64,000 nt of DNA, from the NCBI GenBank assembly GCA_964645835.1, contig CAZYDG010000085.1:1-64000 (forward strand), read 5' to 3'. A program made the translations under genes and the position numbers. The stretch is from CAZBME01 sp964645835. GTDB lineage: Bacteria > Desulfobacterota > Syntrophia > Syntrophales > UBA8958. The stretch's first letter is position 1; every line of letters begins with the position of its first letter. This document shows, piece by piece, positions 16,829 to 25,541 of the stretch. Under the pieces are notes generated by a model. It saw only the letters and a list, made by a program, of their open reading frames with translations. It was not told the origin of the DNA and did no database searches.

Positions 16829-18019
16829 ATGAAATATATTGACCAAATCGATCTGAAAGACAAAAAGGTCCTGTTCAGATTCGATTATAATGTTCCCTTG
16901 GATGCTTCACAAAATATTACGGATGACAGCCGGATTCGGGCAACCTTGCCGACGATCAACTATGCCCTGGACGAAGGGGCGAAGATTATCATCATGTCCC
17001 ACTTGGGGCGGCCCAAAGGAAAGGTGAATCCCAAATACAGTCTTGCCCCCGTGGCCAAAAGGCTGTCGCGTCTCATCCAAAAGGAGGTGACGATGATCAA
17101 GGACTGTATCGGCGATGAAGTGACAGGTTTTGTCGATGCTATGAAGCCCGGTGATGTCGTGCTCCTGGAAAACCTCCGTTTCTACCCCGAGGAAGAGAAG
17201 AACGATGAGGCATTTGCACAAAAACTGGCGTCCTACGCCGATGTCTATATCGACGATGCCTTCGGAAATGCCCACCGTGCCCATGCCTCGAATGTGGCCA
17301 TTACGAAGTTTGTATCGGTTTGTGCGGGAGGATTCCTCCTGAAGAAAGAGATTAATTATTTCCAGAAATGTCTCGATAAACCATCACGCCCTTATGTTGC
17401 CATTATCGGTGGGTCCAAGGTGTCCGGAAAACTGGAGGCCCTCGTGAACCTTATTCGCAAGGTCGACAAGATGATCATCGGCGGCGGCATGGCCTTTACC
17501 TTCCTGAAGGCCTTAGGGTACGAAGTCGGGAAATCGCTGGTGGAAGACGATTTGATCCCCAAGGCTGTCGAGGTTATGAACACGGCTAAGGAGTTGGGTG
17601 TCAAGTTTTATTTGCCCGTGGACTGTGTCATGGCTGAACAGATGAACGATGAAGCGGAGACAAAGATTATTCCCATCCAGGAAATGAACGCCAATTGGAT
17701 GGGCCTCGACATTGGTCCCGCAACTATTACGTTGTTTACTGAGGCCTTGAACAACGCCAAAACCATTGTGTGGAACGGCCCAATGGGGGTGTTTGAGATT
17801 GATGCCTTTAGTCGCGGAACAGCGGCCTTGGTCCACAGTGTGGCCAATTCTTACGCCATGACGATTGTCGGCGGCGGTGATACGGATGTGGCCGTCCATA
17901 AAACCGGTGAGAGCGATAAGATTACCTACATCTCCACCGGTGGCGGCGCTTCTTTGGAACTTCTGGAAGGAAAGGCCCTGCCGGGCATCGTGGCCCTGGA
18001 AAACTGTTCCGGTTCTTAA
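16829..18019 (+). CDS. pgk: Phosphoglycerate kinase
   Basis: The 396-residue enzyme transfers phosphate between 1,3-bisphosphoglycerate and ADP in glycolysis and gluconeogenesis. It carries the signatures 'VLFRFDYNVPLD', 'IIIMSHLGRPKG', 'LLENLRFYPEEEKND', 'DAFGNAHRAHAS', and the nucleotide-binding 'VWNGPMGVFE' and 'IVGGGDTDVAV'. Its N-terminal signature has Phe-Asp-Tyr-Asn where Val-Asp-Phe-Asn is usual. The start at 16829 has an AAGGAGGAGG ribosome site directly upstream, better than the ATG at 16790. A clear terminator follows at 18043. It is not grouped with the mutase-like gene at 5.4-7.0 kb. Confidence 0.96.
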   Translation: MKYIDQIDLKDKKVLFRFDYNVPLDASQNITDDSRIRATLPTINYALDEGAKIIIMSHLGRPKGKVNPKYSLAPVAKRLSRLIQKEVTMIKDCIGDEVTGFVDAMKPGDVVLLENLRFYPEEEKNDEAFAQKLASYADVYIDDAFGNAHRAHASNVAITKFVSVCAGGFLLKKEINYFQKCLDKPSRPYVAIIGGSKVSGKLEALVNLIRKVDKMIIGGGMAFTFLKALGYEVGKSLVEDDLIPKAVEVMNTAKELGVKFYLPVDCVMAEQMNDEAETKIIPIQEMNANWMGLDIGPATITLFTEALNNAKTIVWNGPMGVFEIDAFSRGTAALVHSVANSYAMTIVGGGDTDVAVHKTGESDKITYISTGGGASLELLEGKALPGIVALENCSGS

Positions 18020-18042
18020 CGAATCGGTCCTATTAATTGTTA

Positions 18043-18083
18043 TTGAGAAAGGAGAAGTGGCTCTTCTCCTTTCTCAATTTTAG
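18043..18083 (+). terminator. Rho-independent terminator of pgk
   Basis: A 15-base arm TTGAGAAAGGAGAAG pairs perfectly with CTTCTCCTTTCTCAA across a five-base loop, and TTTTA follows. It rules out long upstream starts for truA, whose open frame runs through the hairpin. Confidence 0.9.
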
Positions 18084-18099
18084 CATGTATTGTGATGTT

Positions 18100-18837
18100 A
18101 TGCGTACCCTGAAGATGGTTATCGAATTTGATGGGACCAACTATCGGGGTTGGCAGCGCCAAAAGAACGGCCTCTCCATACAACAGGTTCTGGAGGAAAA
18201 AATTGCCGTTCTGACGGGGGAGGATGTAAAGGTCATCGGATCGGGCAGGACTGATGCCGGTGTCCATGCTATGGGCCAGGTGGCCCATTTCAAGACGAAC
18301 TCCCAAATGAATCGGGTAAATCTCCATAAAGGCCTTAACAGCTTGTTGCCCCGCGATATTGCCGTCAAGGTGCTGGAAGATGTTGATGACTCATTTCATG
18401 CCCGTATCGATGTCAAAACCAAGATTTATCTTTACCGGATCTACAACGGGACGACCCGTTCGCCTCTCTACCGTCAATACGCATGGACCATTTTTCAACC
18501 GTTGGACCGGAAGGCCATGACCGAGGCGGCAAAATACCTTATCGGCTATCATGATTTTACATCTTTCAGCACTGTCCATACGGATGTAGCGACCTTTACG
18601 CGGACGATTGTCGACATCGGCGTCATGGATGGCGACGGGGGTTTTATTAATATTTTCGTGGAAGCCGACGGGTTTTTGCGGTATATGGTCAGGACCATTG
18701 TCGGCACCCTCGTCGAGGTGGGCAAGGGAAAACGATCGCCCCATGACATGCCGGCTATCCTCGATGCGCGCAATCGAAGTATGGCAGGAATGACGGCGCC
18801 GGCTAACGGTCTTTTCCTGAAAGAAGTAAAATATTAA
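18100..18837 (+). CDS. truA: tRNA pseudouridine synthase A
   Basis: The 245-residue enzyme makes pseudouridine at positions 38-40 of the tRNA anticodon stem. The catalytic Asp lies in 'GSGRTDAGVHAMGQVAHF', and 'EFDGTNYRGWQRQ' and 'FLRYMVRTIVGTLVEVGKG' are typical. The frame stays open back to 18037, but that region is the pgk terminator, so the ATG at 18100 (or 18085) is chosen; no strong ribosome site is present. It is followed after nine bases by the rfbD-like gene. Confidence 0.93.
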   Translation: MRTLKMVIEFDGTNYRGWQRQKNGLSIQQVLEEKIAVLTGEDVKVIGSGRTDAGVHAMGQVAHFKTNSQMNRVNLHKGLNSLLPRDIAVKVLEDVDDSFHARIDVKTKIYLYRIYNGTTRSPLYRQYAWTIFQPLDRKAMTEAAKYLIGYHDFTSFSTVHTDVATFTRTIVDIGVMDGDGGFINIFVEADGFLRYMVRTIVGTLVEVGKGKRSPHDMPAILDARNRSMAGMTAPANGLFLKEVKY

Positions 18838-18846
18838 GGATATGAC

Positions 18847-19701
18847 ATGAAAATCCTCCTGTTGGGCCACAAAGGCATGCTGGGCAACGACCTGCTTGCG
18901 CGCCTATGGCTCGATCATGACGTGATAGGCAAAGATGTGGAAGATTTTGACCTTGCTTCCGAGGCGTCCTGCCGTCAGGTCGTCGAAGAAACCTGCCCGG
19001 AGGCCGTCATCAATGCCGCAGCCTATACGAATGTAGACGGTGCCGAATCGAACCGGGATCTTTCCTATGCCGTAAATGCCGATGGGGTTCGGAATCTTGT
19101 CGTTGCATGCCGTGATCGGCGAATCAATATCATTCATTTCAGCACGGACTATGTCTTTGACGGCACCAAGGGGGAACTCTATACGGAAGAGGACGCACCT
19201 TGTCCAATCAATGTCTATGGGGCATCCAAATTGGAGGGAGAGAGATTTCTCCGGGAGGGGGGCGGTGAGTTTCTTTTGATCAGGACATCATGGCTTTATG
19301 GAAAAAACGGCAATAATTTCGTCAAGACTATTCTCGATAAGGCCAAGATGGACAAAAAATTATCCGTGGTCGATGATCAGATCGGTTCCCCTACCTATAC
19401 ATGGGACCTCGCGGGCGCGGTCAAGATCCTTCTGGAAGGTGGCCATCGAGGCGTTTTTCATGTTACCAACCGGGGTCTCTGCAGCTGGTATGCCTTTGCC
19501 GTGAAGATCGTGGATTACGCCGGCCTGCATGATGTCACCATATCTCCGATGAAAACCGAAATCCTGGGCCGTCCTGCGGTCCGCCCGGCGTTCAGCGGGC
19601 TCAGTGGAAAGAAATTTGTAGAAACGACAGGGAAAACCCTCCGGGTGTGGCAAATGGCCCTACGCGACTTCATGGATCATCTGGGCCAGCCTCACCGTTG
19701 A
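18847..19701 (+). CDS. rfbD: dTDP-4-dehydrorhamnose reductase-like protein
   Basis: The 284-residue protein is an NAD(P)-dependent short-chain dehydrogenase of the RmlD/RfbD family, which makes dTDP-L-rhamnose for surface polysaccharides. It has the nucleotide-binding 'LLLGHKGMLGNDL', 'VINAAAYTNVDGAES', 'STDYVFDG', the catalytic 'YGASKLEGE' (Tyr and Lys) and 'RTSWLYG'. No rfbA, B or C gene is adjacent; the gene instead follows truA after nine bases, so the partner genes must be elsewhere. Substrate could also be a related nucleotide sugar. Confidence 0.85.
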   Translation: MKILLLGHKGMLGNDLLARLWLDHDVIGKDVEDFDLASEASCRQVVEETCPEAVINAAAYTNVDGAESNRDLSYAVNADGVRNLVVACRDRRINIIHFSTDYVFDGTKGELYTEEDAPCPINVYGASKLEGERFLREGGGEFLLIRTSWLYGKNGNNFVKTILDKAKMDKKLSVVDDQIGSPTYTWDLAGAVKILLEGGHRGVFHVTNRGLCSWYAFAVKIVDYAGLHDVTISPMKTEILGRPAVRPAFSGLSGKKFVETTGKTLRVWQMALRDFMDHLGQPHR

Positions 19702-19738
19702 CGCAGGCTTCTGCTTCTGCCTAAAAGGATAGTGAAAA

Positions 19739-19806
19739 AAATGATATCCGGCATGAATGGTGGGCCCATCAAACACCTTGACATCACGGATGATATCATT
19801 ATAGTG
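19739..19806. repeat. Inverted AATGATATC pair upstream of the exported-protein cluster
   Basis: AATGATATCCG near 19739 and CGGATGATATCATT near 19792-19804 form a nine-base perfect inverted pair separated by about 45 bases. It lies in the spacer before the first gene of the cluster at 19914 and could be a hairpin end of the preceding transcript or a regulator site. There is no direct evidence for either. Confidence 0.25.
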
Positions 19807-19913
19807 CTAGTTGGGTGTCACGCTATAGCAATTTAGATTGCTTTAGAATCTATTCTTTTTTTACCAAAATCATAAGGCCAAATATGTGTCGTTATATTTC
19901 CAAAAGGTGGACC

Positions 19914-21011
19914 ATGAAACGATCTCTCTGGTGTCTTTGCCTTTTTGTGTTTCTTTTTCTTGCGCCGTACGTCCAGGCCCAGGACCCTATGCGCGCCATC
20001 GGCATGGCTACAATCTATAACAACGCTGTCGATGTGGCCAGGGACAAGGCCCTGGAAAACGCCCTGCGCAATGTTGTTGAGGAAAAGGTCGGTGTGATGG
20101 TGACGAGTGTTTCCGAAGTGGAAAACTATGAACTGAAATTGGATCAAATTCTATCTGAATCCCGCGGGTTCATCAGCAACTACAAGATCCTTTCCGAGGG
20201 AAGGCAGGGCAACACCTATAAGGTCACGATAGAAGCCGAAGTTGAAACGGGCCGCCTGAAAGACCGGATGGCGGCGGTGCAGCTCGTAATGGTCAGAAAA
20301 TCCAAGCCCCGTCTGATGATTATCCTCAACGGCCATGAAAAGCAGCAGGCCATTGCAGAAGCGGTCATGACCAAGTATTTTCTGTCGAATGGATTTAAAA
20401 TTGTCGATGTTTCCGCCGCGCAAAAGACCGAAGCCAGTTTTAACGCTTTAAGCAATGACAGCCGCACCCTGTCTTCCGTCGCCCAAAAGTATGGTGCGGA
20501 AATCGTCGTTCTTGTCCATGTCGCGGATACGGTAAAGTCGTTCAAAATGGGCGATATCGAGGTCCAGTCCCATGAAGTGACCATCTCGAACAAGGTGCTC
20601 AACGGTGATACTGGCGAAATCATCGCCACGGCCAACAAGTCGGAAAAGGGTGAATTCAAGACCGCCGTTGAAGAGGCGGCTGCCAAATCTGCTCGTCAGA
20701 TGCGGGACGACATCCTGGAGCGATGGTCCTCGGAACTGACCAATACAGTCACGATTAAACTCCTCATCTCCGGGGTTTCCCACTCTGGCCTGTCTGCCTT
20801 AAAGGAAACCCTCAAAGAGCAGGTAAAAGGGCTCAAGCAGATCTACCAGCGATCATATGCCCGTGGCGCAGCAGATCTGGATCTGGAGATCAAGGGCAAC
20901 ACCCAGGGGCTTGCCGATGAACTCTCGGCTATTCGCGTTCAGGGCAAGAAGATTCGTATCGTGGAAACTACGCCAAATAGGATCGAAGCCGTCATCGGAT
21001 CAAAGAAATGA
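19914..21011 (+). CDS. Exported FlgT-N-like protein
   Basis: The 365-residue protein begins with a signal peptide (hydrophobic core about 5-17, likely cut after VQA near 22). Residues about 25-125 resemble the N-terminal domain of FlgT: 'ARDKALENALRNVVEEKVGVMV', then 'ILSESRGFISNYKILSEGRQGNTYKVTIEAEVE'. The rest contains a possible nucleotide-fold-like domain ('KPRLMIILNGHEKQQAIAEAVM') and a C-terminal part similar in style to CsgG-type envelope proteins. An AAGGTGG site precedes the ATG at 19914; longer starts are not supported. It is the first gene of a five-gene block of exported proteins. FlgT itself works at the flagellar outer-membrane ring, but no flagellar genes are nearby, so the role is open. 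Confidence 0.7.
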   Translation: MKRSLWCLCLFVFLFLAPYVQAQDPMRAIGMATIYNNAVDVARDKALENALRNVVEEKVGVMVTSVSEVENYELKLDQILSESRGFISNYKILSEGRQGNTYKVTIEAEVETGRLKDRMAAVQLVMVRKSKPRLMIILNGHEKQQAIAEAVMTKYFLSNGFKIVDVSAAQKTEASFNALSNDSRTLSSVAQKYGAEIVVLVHVADTVKSFKMGDIEVQSHEVTISNKVLNGDTGEIIATANKSEKGEFKTAVEEAAAKSARQMRDDILERWSSELTNTVTIKLLISGVSHSGLSALKETLKEQVKGLKQIYQRSYARGAADLDLEIKGNTQGLADELSAIRVQGKKIRIVETTPNRIEAVIGSKK

Positions 21012-21012
21012 A

Positions 21013-21133
21013 TCCGATTATAAATCAAAGATGATATCAAGGCGGCAAGGAAGAGGCGACGCAGGCGTATACGGAAATACGTCGAGGAGCCGATGACGAA
21101 GACAACGAAGATAGAGCTTTAATTTAGAATTGG
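21013..21133. repeat. Dispersed element with terminal inverted repeats, copy 2
   Basis: This copy is the reverse orientation of the element at 7042-7163. The left end TCCGATTATAAATCAAAG and the right end CTTTAATTTAGAATTGGA are degenerate versions of the same terminal repeat, and the internal CAAGGAAGAGGCGACGCAGGC block is shared. It sits between the FlgT-N-like gene and the CsgG-TPR lipoprotein gene. Confidence 0.75.
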
Positions 21134-21198
21134 AAGAATCCGGTTTATGAACGGGTAACGTACATGCTGTACATATGACAAGGTGTGGGAGGATAGAC

Positions 21199-23187
21199 AT
21201 GAAAGTCAGTAGAGTGCTGATGGGGCTTATCGGAGTGTGCATATTGCTCGGCATCGTTGCCTGCGGTACGAGCGAGGTCTATAAGATCGGGCAAGATATG
21301 ATGAGACAGAATCGGCCCGATGAGGCCATCGGCTATTTTGAACAGGCCTTGAAGGAAGACCAGGATAATTCGGAATATAAGGCATCTCTCCAGCAGGCGA
21401 AACAGGAAGCATCCAAATTGCATTACGCTAAGGCAAAAAAAGCCTTCAGTGCCTCTTCCGATCTGAACATGCCGGCCTTGGACCAGATTGCCAAAGAGGC
21501 CGATCTGGCAGTGAAGTTAGATCCCGGAAACGGCGAGGCGGCGGCCTTCAACAAGATGTTGAAAGAAAAGACAAACGCCCTCATGGACAGTGTCAAATCC
21601 ATGTACGCGCAAGCCGATGCCGATATGGCCAAAGACGATTGGCTGGCCGCCGTTAACAAGCTTCGCCAGGTTAATAAAATATTCCCCAGTTATGAAGATA
21701 CGGGAAATCGTCTGGCCAAGGCCGAGCAGGAAGGCGTGAAACTTTATTACCAGCAGGGAGTGATGCTGGGCGGTCAGGAGGATTGGAAGATGGCGGCGCA
21801 AGCCTTCAAATCCGCCATGGATGTCAATCCGAATTACCTTGACGTGGCCAAGCAATATGAGGATGCCGTAGCCAAAGACAAAGTAACTTATTATGATGCC
21901 GAAGGGGCCAAGGCCGTTCAAGCCAAAAACTGGCAGAGGGCGGTCATGCTTCTGGAAAAAGCGATTGAATACCAGCCGGATGACAATGCGCGCCAGAAGA
22001 AACTCGATGAACTCAAGAAAACGGTCGCCGGTGTCTATTTCGATGAGGCGACGAACCTGACGGAAGCCGGCCAGCTTTCGGAAGCCACGAAAAAGCTTGA
22101 CTTCGCAAGGATTTTTCTTCCTTCCCTGCCGAACGATCCAAAGTATAAAAATCTGCAAAAAAACCTGGCGGCGAAACTGATGGAGCGCGCCGAAAAGTTC
22201 ATGGAAAGAGAACTATGGGGAAACGCCCTGGTATGGCTCCAGAAGGTCGAACTGCTTAGCCCGAATCATCCGGATTTATTCCAGAAGCTCATTGATTCCC
22301 GAGACCGTATTAATAAACGGATCCGCAAGTCCATCGCCGTCTTTGATTTCGGCAGCCCCAGCAATGACAAAGATGCCGGTAAGATCGTGGCGGACAAGCT
22401 GATCACCTTTTTGCATCGCCACGCCAGCGGAGACATCCGGATCATTGAACGGGAAAACCTCCAATCGATCCTGCGGGAGATGCAACTCAGCCAGACGGGG
22501 ATTGTGGATATCAAATCGGCCCAGACGGTCGGCAAGATGAGGGGCATCGATACGTTTATCATGGGCAATGTCCTTCATTACTCGGCAAAAATGACGGACA
22601 ACCCCAGCAGCAGTCAGGTGAAGGTTTTGGTCGATGAAGAGGATGTCCCCAATCCGGAGTATCAGACCTGGGTCATTATCCATCAGAAACCGTCCGAAGA
22701 GGATCTGAAGACAATGCCGCCCAGGACCGTTAAAAAACGCAATTATCAATTTGTCACGTACAAGCACGGCGTGGCTAAAATCAACGCCATGATCGAGATT
22801 TCATATAAACTGGTCGATACCCTTTCGGGAGAGAACGTCGTAACCAACACGATTCCCGGACGGGCCATCAAGGAGGATAAATATCAGGATGCCGTGCCCA
22901 TGGCCAATATCGCCCAAAAAACGCTGGAATTGCCCACAGAGGCTGAGGTACTCGACGACCTGACGAACCAGAAGGTCGGCGAGATGGGCCAGAGTGTCCT
23001 GAAGAACTTCCAGAGCCTGGAGGATTTGTATTTCAAGGATGCCCAGCAATTCCAGAAGCGCCGTAATTACGAGCAGGCCATTGAAAAATGCACCGATGCC
23101 ATTTATGACGAGAAGTTGAAAGGCGTCTCTACGCCCATATCTCAGAAGTCTTCGGAGATGATTGAAAAACTGACAAAAAACCTGTAG
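21199..23187 (+). CDS. TPR-CsgG domain lipoprotein
   Basis: The 662-residue lipoprotein has lipobox GIVAC with Cys about residue 22. Residues about 30-360 are tetratricopeptide-like repeats that normally hold protein partners. From about 374 to 560 lies a CsgG-like domain ('IAVFDFGSPSNDKDAGKIVADKLITFL....IIERENLQSILREMQLSQTGIVDI'), and a final helical repeat follows. CsgG forms the outer-membrane channel for curli; related domains occur in many envelope lipoproteins of unknown job. The ATG at 21199 has GGGAGGA nine bases upstream. The gene is four bases from the FnIII protein gene, so the two are co-transcribed. No curli subunit genes are visible. Confidence 0.8.
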   Translation: MKVSRVLMGLIGVCILLGIVACGTSEVYKIGQDMMRQNRPDEAIGYFEQALKEDQDNSEYKASLQQAKQEASKLHYAKAKKAFSASSDLNMPALDQIAKEADLAVKLDPGNGEAAAFNKMLKEKTNALMDSVKSMYAQADADMAKDDWLAAVNKLRQVNKIFPSYEDTGNRLAKAEQEGVKLYYQQGVMLGGQEDWKMAAQAFKSAMDVNPNYLDVAKQYEDAVAKDKVTYYDAEGAKAVQAKNWQRAVMLLEKAIEYQPDDNARQKKLDELKKTVAGVYFDEATNLTEAGQLSEATKKLDFARIFLPSLPNDPKYKNLQKNLAAKLMERAEKFMERELWGNALVWLQKVELLSPNHPDLFQKLIDSRDRINKRIRKSIAVFDFGSPSNDKDAGKIVADKLITFLHRHASGDIRIIERENLQSILREMQLSQTGIVDIKSAQTVGKMRGIDTFIMGNVLHYSAKMTDNPSSSQVKVLVDEEDVPNPEYQTWVIIHQKPSEEDLKTMPPRTVKKRNYQFVTYKHGVAKINAMIEISYKLVDTLSGENVVTNTIPGRAIKEDKYQDAVPMANIAQKTLELPTEAEVLDDLTNQKVGEMGQSVLKNFQSLEDLYFKDAQQFQKRRNYEQAIEKCTDAIYDEKLKGVSTPISQKSSEMIEKLTKNL

Positions 23188-23206
23188 GCCCATGCGGGAG
23201 AAGACG

Positions 23207-25486
23207 ATGTTAAAGAAAGGTTGCCTGCTCGGGATTTTCCTGTTGTGGGCATTGTCGTGGCCAGCCTGCCTGAATGCCCAGTCCAAGGCGCAGGTGAAAC
23301 TCTGCGTCTTTAACTTCGGCGCCGTTAACATCGAGGCGTCGGGTTATGGTACGACCGTCAGCAATATGCTTATCAATTCCCTGAGCCCCGATGCGACCCT
23401 GGCCATTATGGATCGCAAGGAGCTTGAATCATTTCTTAATTTAAACGATCTTCAGCAAAACGATCAGATAGACAATGTCCTCTTAATCGGCTCACGACTT
23501 GGCCTGGATGTTGTCGTTGTCGGCACCGTCGAGAAAAAGGGGACGGTCATCAATATCCGGTGCAACGTGGTCCAGATCGATCGCAAGCGTTCGATCCTGA
23601 GAACACGGGTCAGTGCAATGGGAGATGCGGGTCTCATGACGGAAGTCAGAAAACTCAGTGACGAAGTCCGCAAGACCGTCGCCGATAATCTTCTCAAACA
23701 ACGGGATGACGAAAAGGCCGATGTAAAGAGTCCCGTCAATATTCAGAAGCGTTCGGGGAATAACAGGGTTTACCTCTCCTGGGACCCGCAGAACGGGAAG
23801 ATCGCCGGGTATGAGATCTACCGTGGAACGTCGGAAAAAGGAGCCTATGCGAAGATAGCCCAGATCGCAAAACCGGAATACATGGACGAATCCATCGAAC
23901 GCAATACCGTATATTATTATAAAATTCGGGCCTTTGACCAAAAAGGGCTTCGTAGCGCTTTCTCCGCGCCTCTGGCCGCTGAAACGGCCCTGACCCCAAA
24001 TCCCCCTGTGATTCTTTCCGCCGAAAGCCATGTGAAGAGTATCGCCCTGACCTGGTCTCCCGGTCCCGCCAGTGATGATCCCCTCAAACTCAGGGGATAC
24101 AAACTTTTCCGCGCCAAGGTGGAGGGCGGTCCATATAAGGAAATCGCCAATATCCTGGGTACGGATCTTGGCTTGGGCCTGGACGCAGCCCTCGACAAGC
24201 TTTTGAAGGTTCCTTATACCGATCGGGGCCTCGCCGATGGGGAAGATTATTTCTACAAGGCTTCGGCATATAATGAAAAAGGTCTGGAGAGTGAGTTTTC
24301 CCGGCCCCTCAAGGGGACAGCTATCCCCGTTGTGGATGGCCTTGCCGCTCGCGGGGAGATGGTGCGGGAGATTGAACTGACCTGGAACCATCTTGATCTC
24401 CCCCATGTTCAAGGCTATTATATTTATCGGAGCACGTCCGCCGATGCCAATTTCCTGAAGATTAAGAAAATTCCCGCCGATTCCTCAAAAAGCAGGAAAG
24501 TGTCTTATTCGGATACGGAAGGATTGGCCGATAAGACCCGTTATTATTACCGGGTGACAGCCTTGGGAGAGTCCGACATGGAGACGTCAGCATCGGCCAC
24601 CGTCTCGGCTGTGACAAGGGGAAAACCGGCCGCGCCGGCAGGACTCCAAGCCAAAAGCGGTCTTGTGAAAAAGGTTGAACTGACGTGGACCGCAGGACAG
24701 GACAATGATATCGAAGGATACATTGTCTACTGGTCCATGGATAAAAAGTCCAAGTTTCAACTTCTCAAAAAACTCAGCGGCCGCACGACAGACCGATTTA
24801 CGGATGAATCTAGGGGCTCGAATAAACTCGATGACGGCGGTACCTATTATTATATTGTAACTTCCTACAACAAGGTGGATGTAGAAAGCGAACCGACGGC
24901 AGCAGTTTCGGCAACGACTAAAGTTCGGCCCGCCAAACCGTCAGGCCTGAGAAGCGAGGGTGTGAAAGTAAAAGGTGTCGTCTTGAGTTGGACTCCCAAT
25001 TCGGAACAGGATATTACCGCCTACTCTGTCTATCGGGCAACGGATGGTCGGGGGGGCAATTTTTCAGCCCTGGCCAAGGTTACGGGGCAGACCCGGTTCA
25101 CCGACCGGGACCTGAAAGACGGTCAATCCTATTGGTACAAAATCCAGGCCGGCGACAAGGACGAATTGCTCAGTGATCTTTCGGACGCCGTTGAGGCCAC
25201 CACCAAACCGAAGCCTGAACCGCCGCAAAGCCTTAACGCGGCGATGGCCGGTGGCGGTGTGAATGTTCGCTGGCAGTCGAATTCGGAAAAGGATATCGTG
25301 TCCTATACGGTCTATGAAAAGGGCTTTTTCAAGCCTGAAAAAATTGCTTCGGATGTGAAACAGACCTCATATCTCGATGCCCGTCCTCTGAAGGCCGGCA
25401 AGGAAAGGATTTATGTCGTTACCGCCACGGATAAAGACGGGTTGGAAAGTGAGTTCAGCAAGGAAATGACCGTTATCGGGAAGTGA
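23207..25486 (+). CDS. Exported CsgG-like protein with six fibronectin type III repeats
   Basis: The 759-residue protein has a signal peptide (cut likely after LNA near residue 24), then a CsgG-like or GNA1162-like head at about 30-165 ('KLCVFNFGAVNIEASGYGTTVSNMLINSL....DVVVVGTVEKKG'). Six fibronectin type III repeats of about 95 residues follow, each with the pattern 'L.W.P....I.GY.IYRS....Y.K......Y.D..L..G..YYYKV.A.D..G.ES..S'. FnIII repeats in bacteria usually mediate surface adhesion or spacing. The gene is 19 bases behind the TPR-CsgG lipoprotein gene and 55 bases before the beta-helix lipoprotein, implying a joint envelope complex. Start at 23207 is chosen for its GGGAG site; ATG at 23192 is possible. 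Confidence 0.8.
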   Translation: MLKKGCLLGIFLLWALSWPACLNAQSKAQVKLCVFNFGAVNIEASGYGTTVSNMLINSLSPDATLAIMDRKELESFLNLNDLQQNDQIDNVLLIGSRLGLDVVVVGTVEKKGTVINIRCNVVQIDRKRSILRTRVSAMGDAGLMTEVRKLSDEVRKTVADNLLKQRDDEKADVKSPVNIQKRSGNNRVYLSWDPQNGKIAGYEIYRGTSEKGAYAKIAQIAKPEYMDESIERNTVYYYKIRAFDQKGLRSAFSAPLAAETALTPNPPVILSAESHVKSIALTWSPGPASDDPLKLRGYKLFRAKVEGGPYKEIANILGTDLGLGLDAALDKLLKVPYTDRGLADGEDYFYKASAYNEKGLESEFSRPLKGTAIPVVDGLAARGEMVREIELTWNHLDLPHVQGYYIYRSTSADANFLKIKKIPADSSKSRKVSYSDTEGLADKTRYYYRVTALGESDMETSASATVSAVTRGKPAAPAGLQAKSGLVKKVELTWTAGQDNDIEGYIVYWSMDKKSKFQLLKKLSGRTTDRFTDESRGSNKLDDGGTYYYIVTSYNKVDVESEPTAAVSATTKVRPAKPSGLRSEGVKVKGVVLSWTPNSEQDITAYSVYRATDGRGGNFSALAKVTGQTRFTDRDLKDGQSYWYKIQAGDKDELLSDLSDAVEATTKPKPEPPQSLNAAMAGGGVNVRWQSNSEKDIVSYTVYEKGFFKPEKIASDVKQTSYLDARPLKAGKERIYVVTATDKDGLESEFSKEMTVIGK

Positions 25487-25541
25487 CCGATTGTAAATCA
25501 AAATCAAGCCTCATGCTTGTTCATCTTCAGGAGGACCCTTA

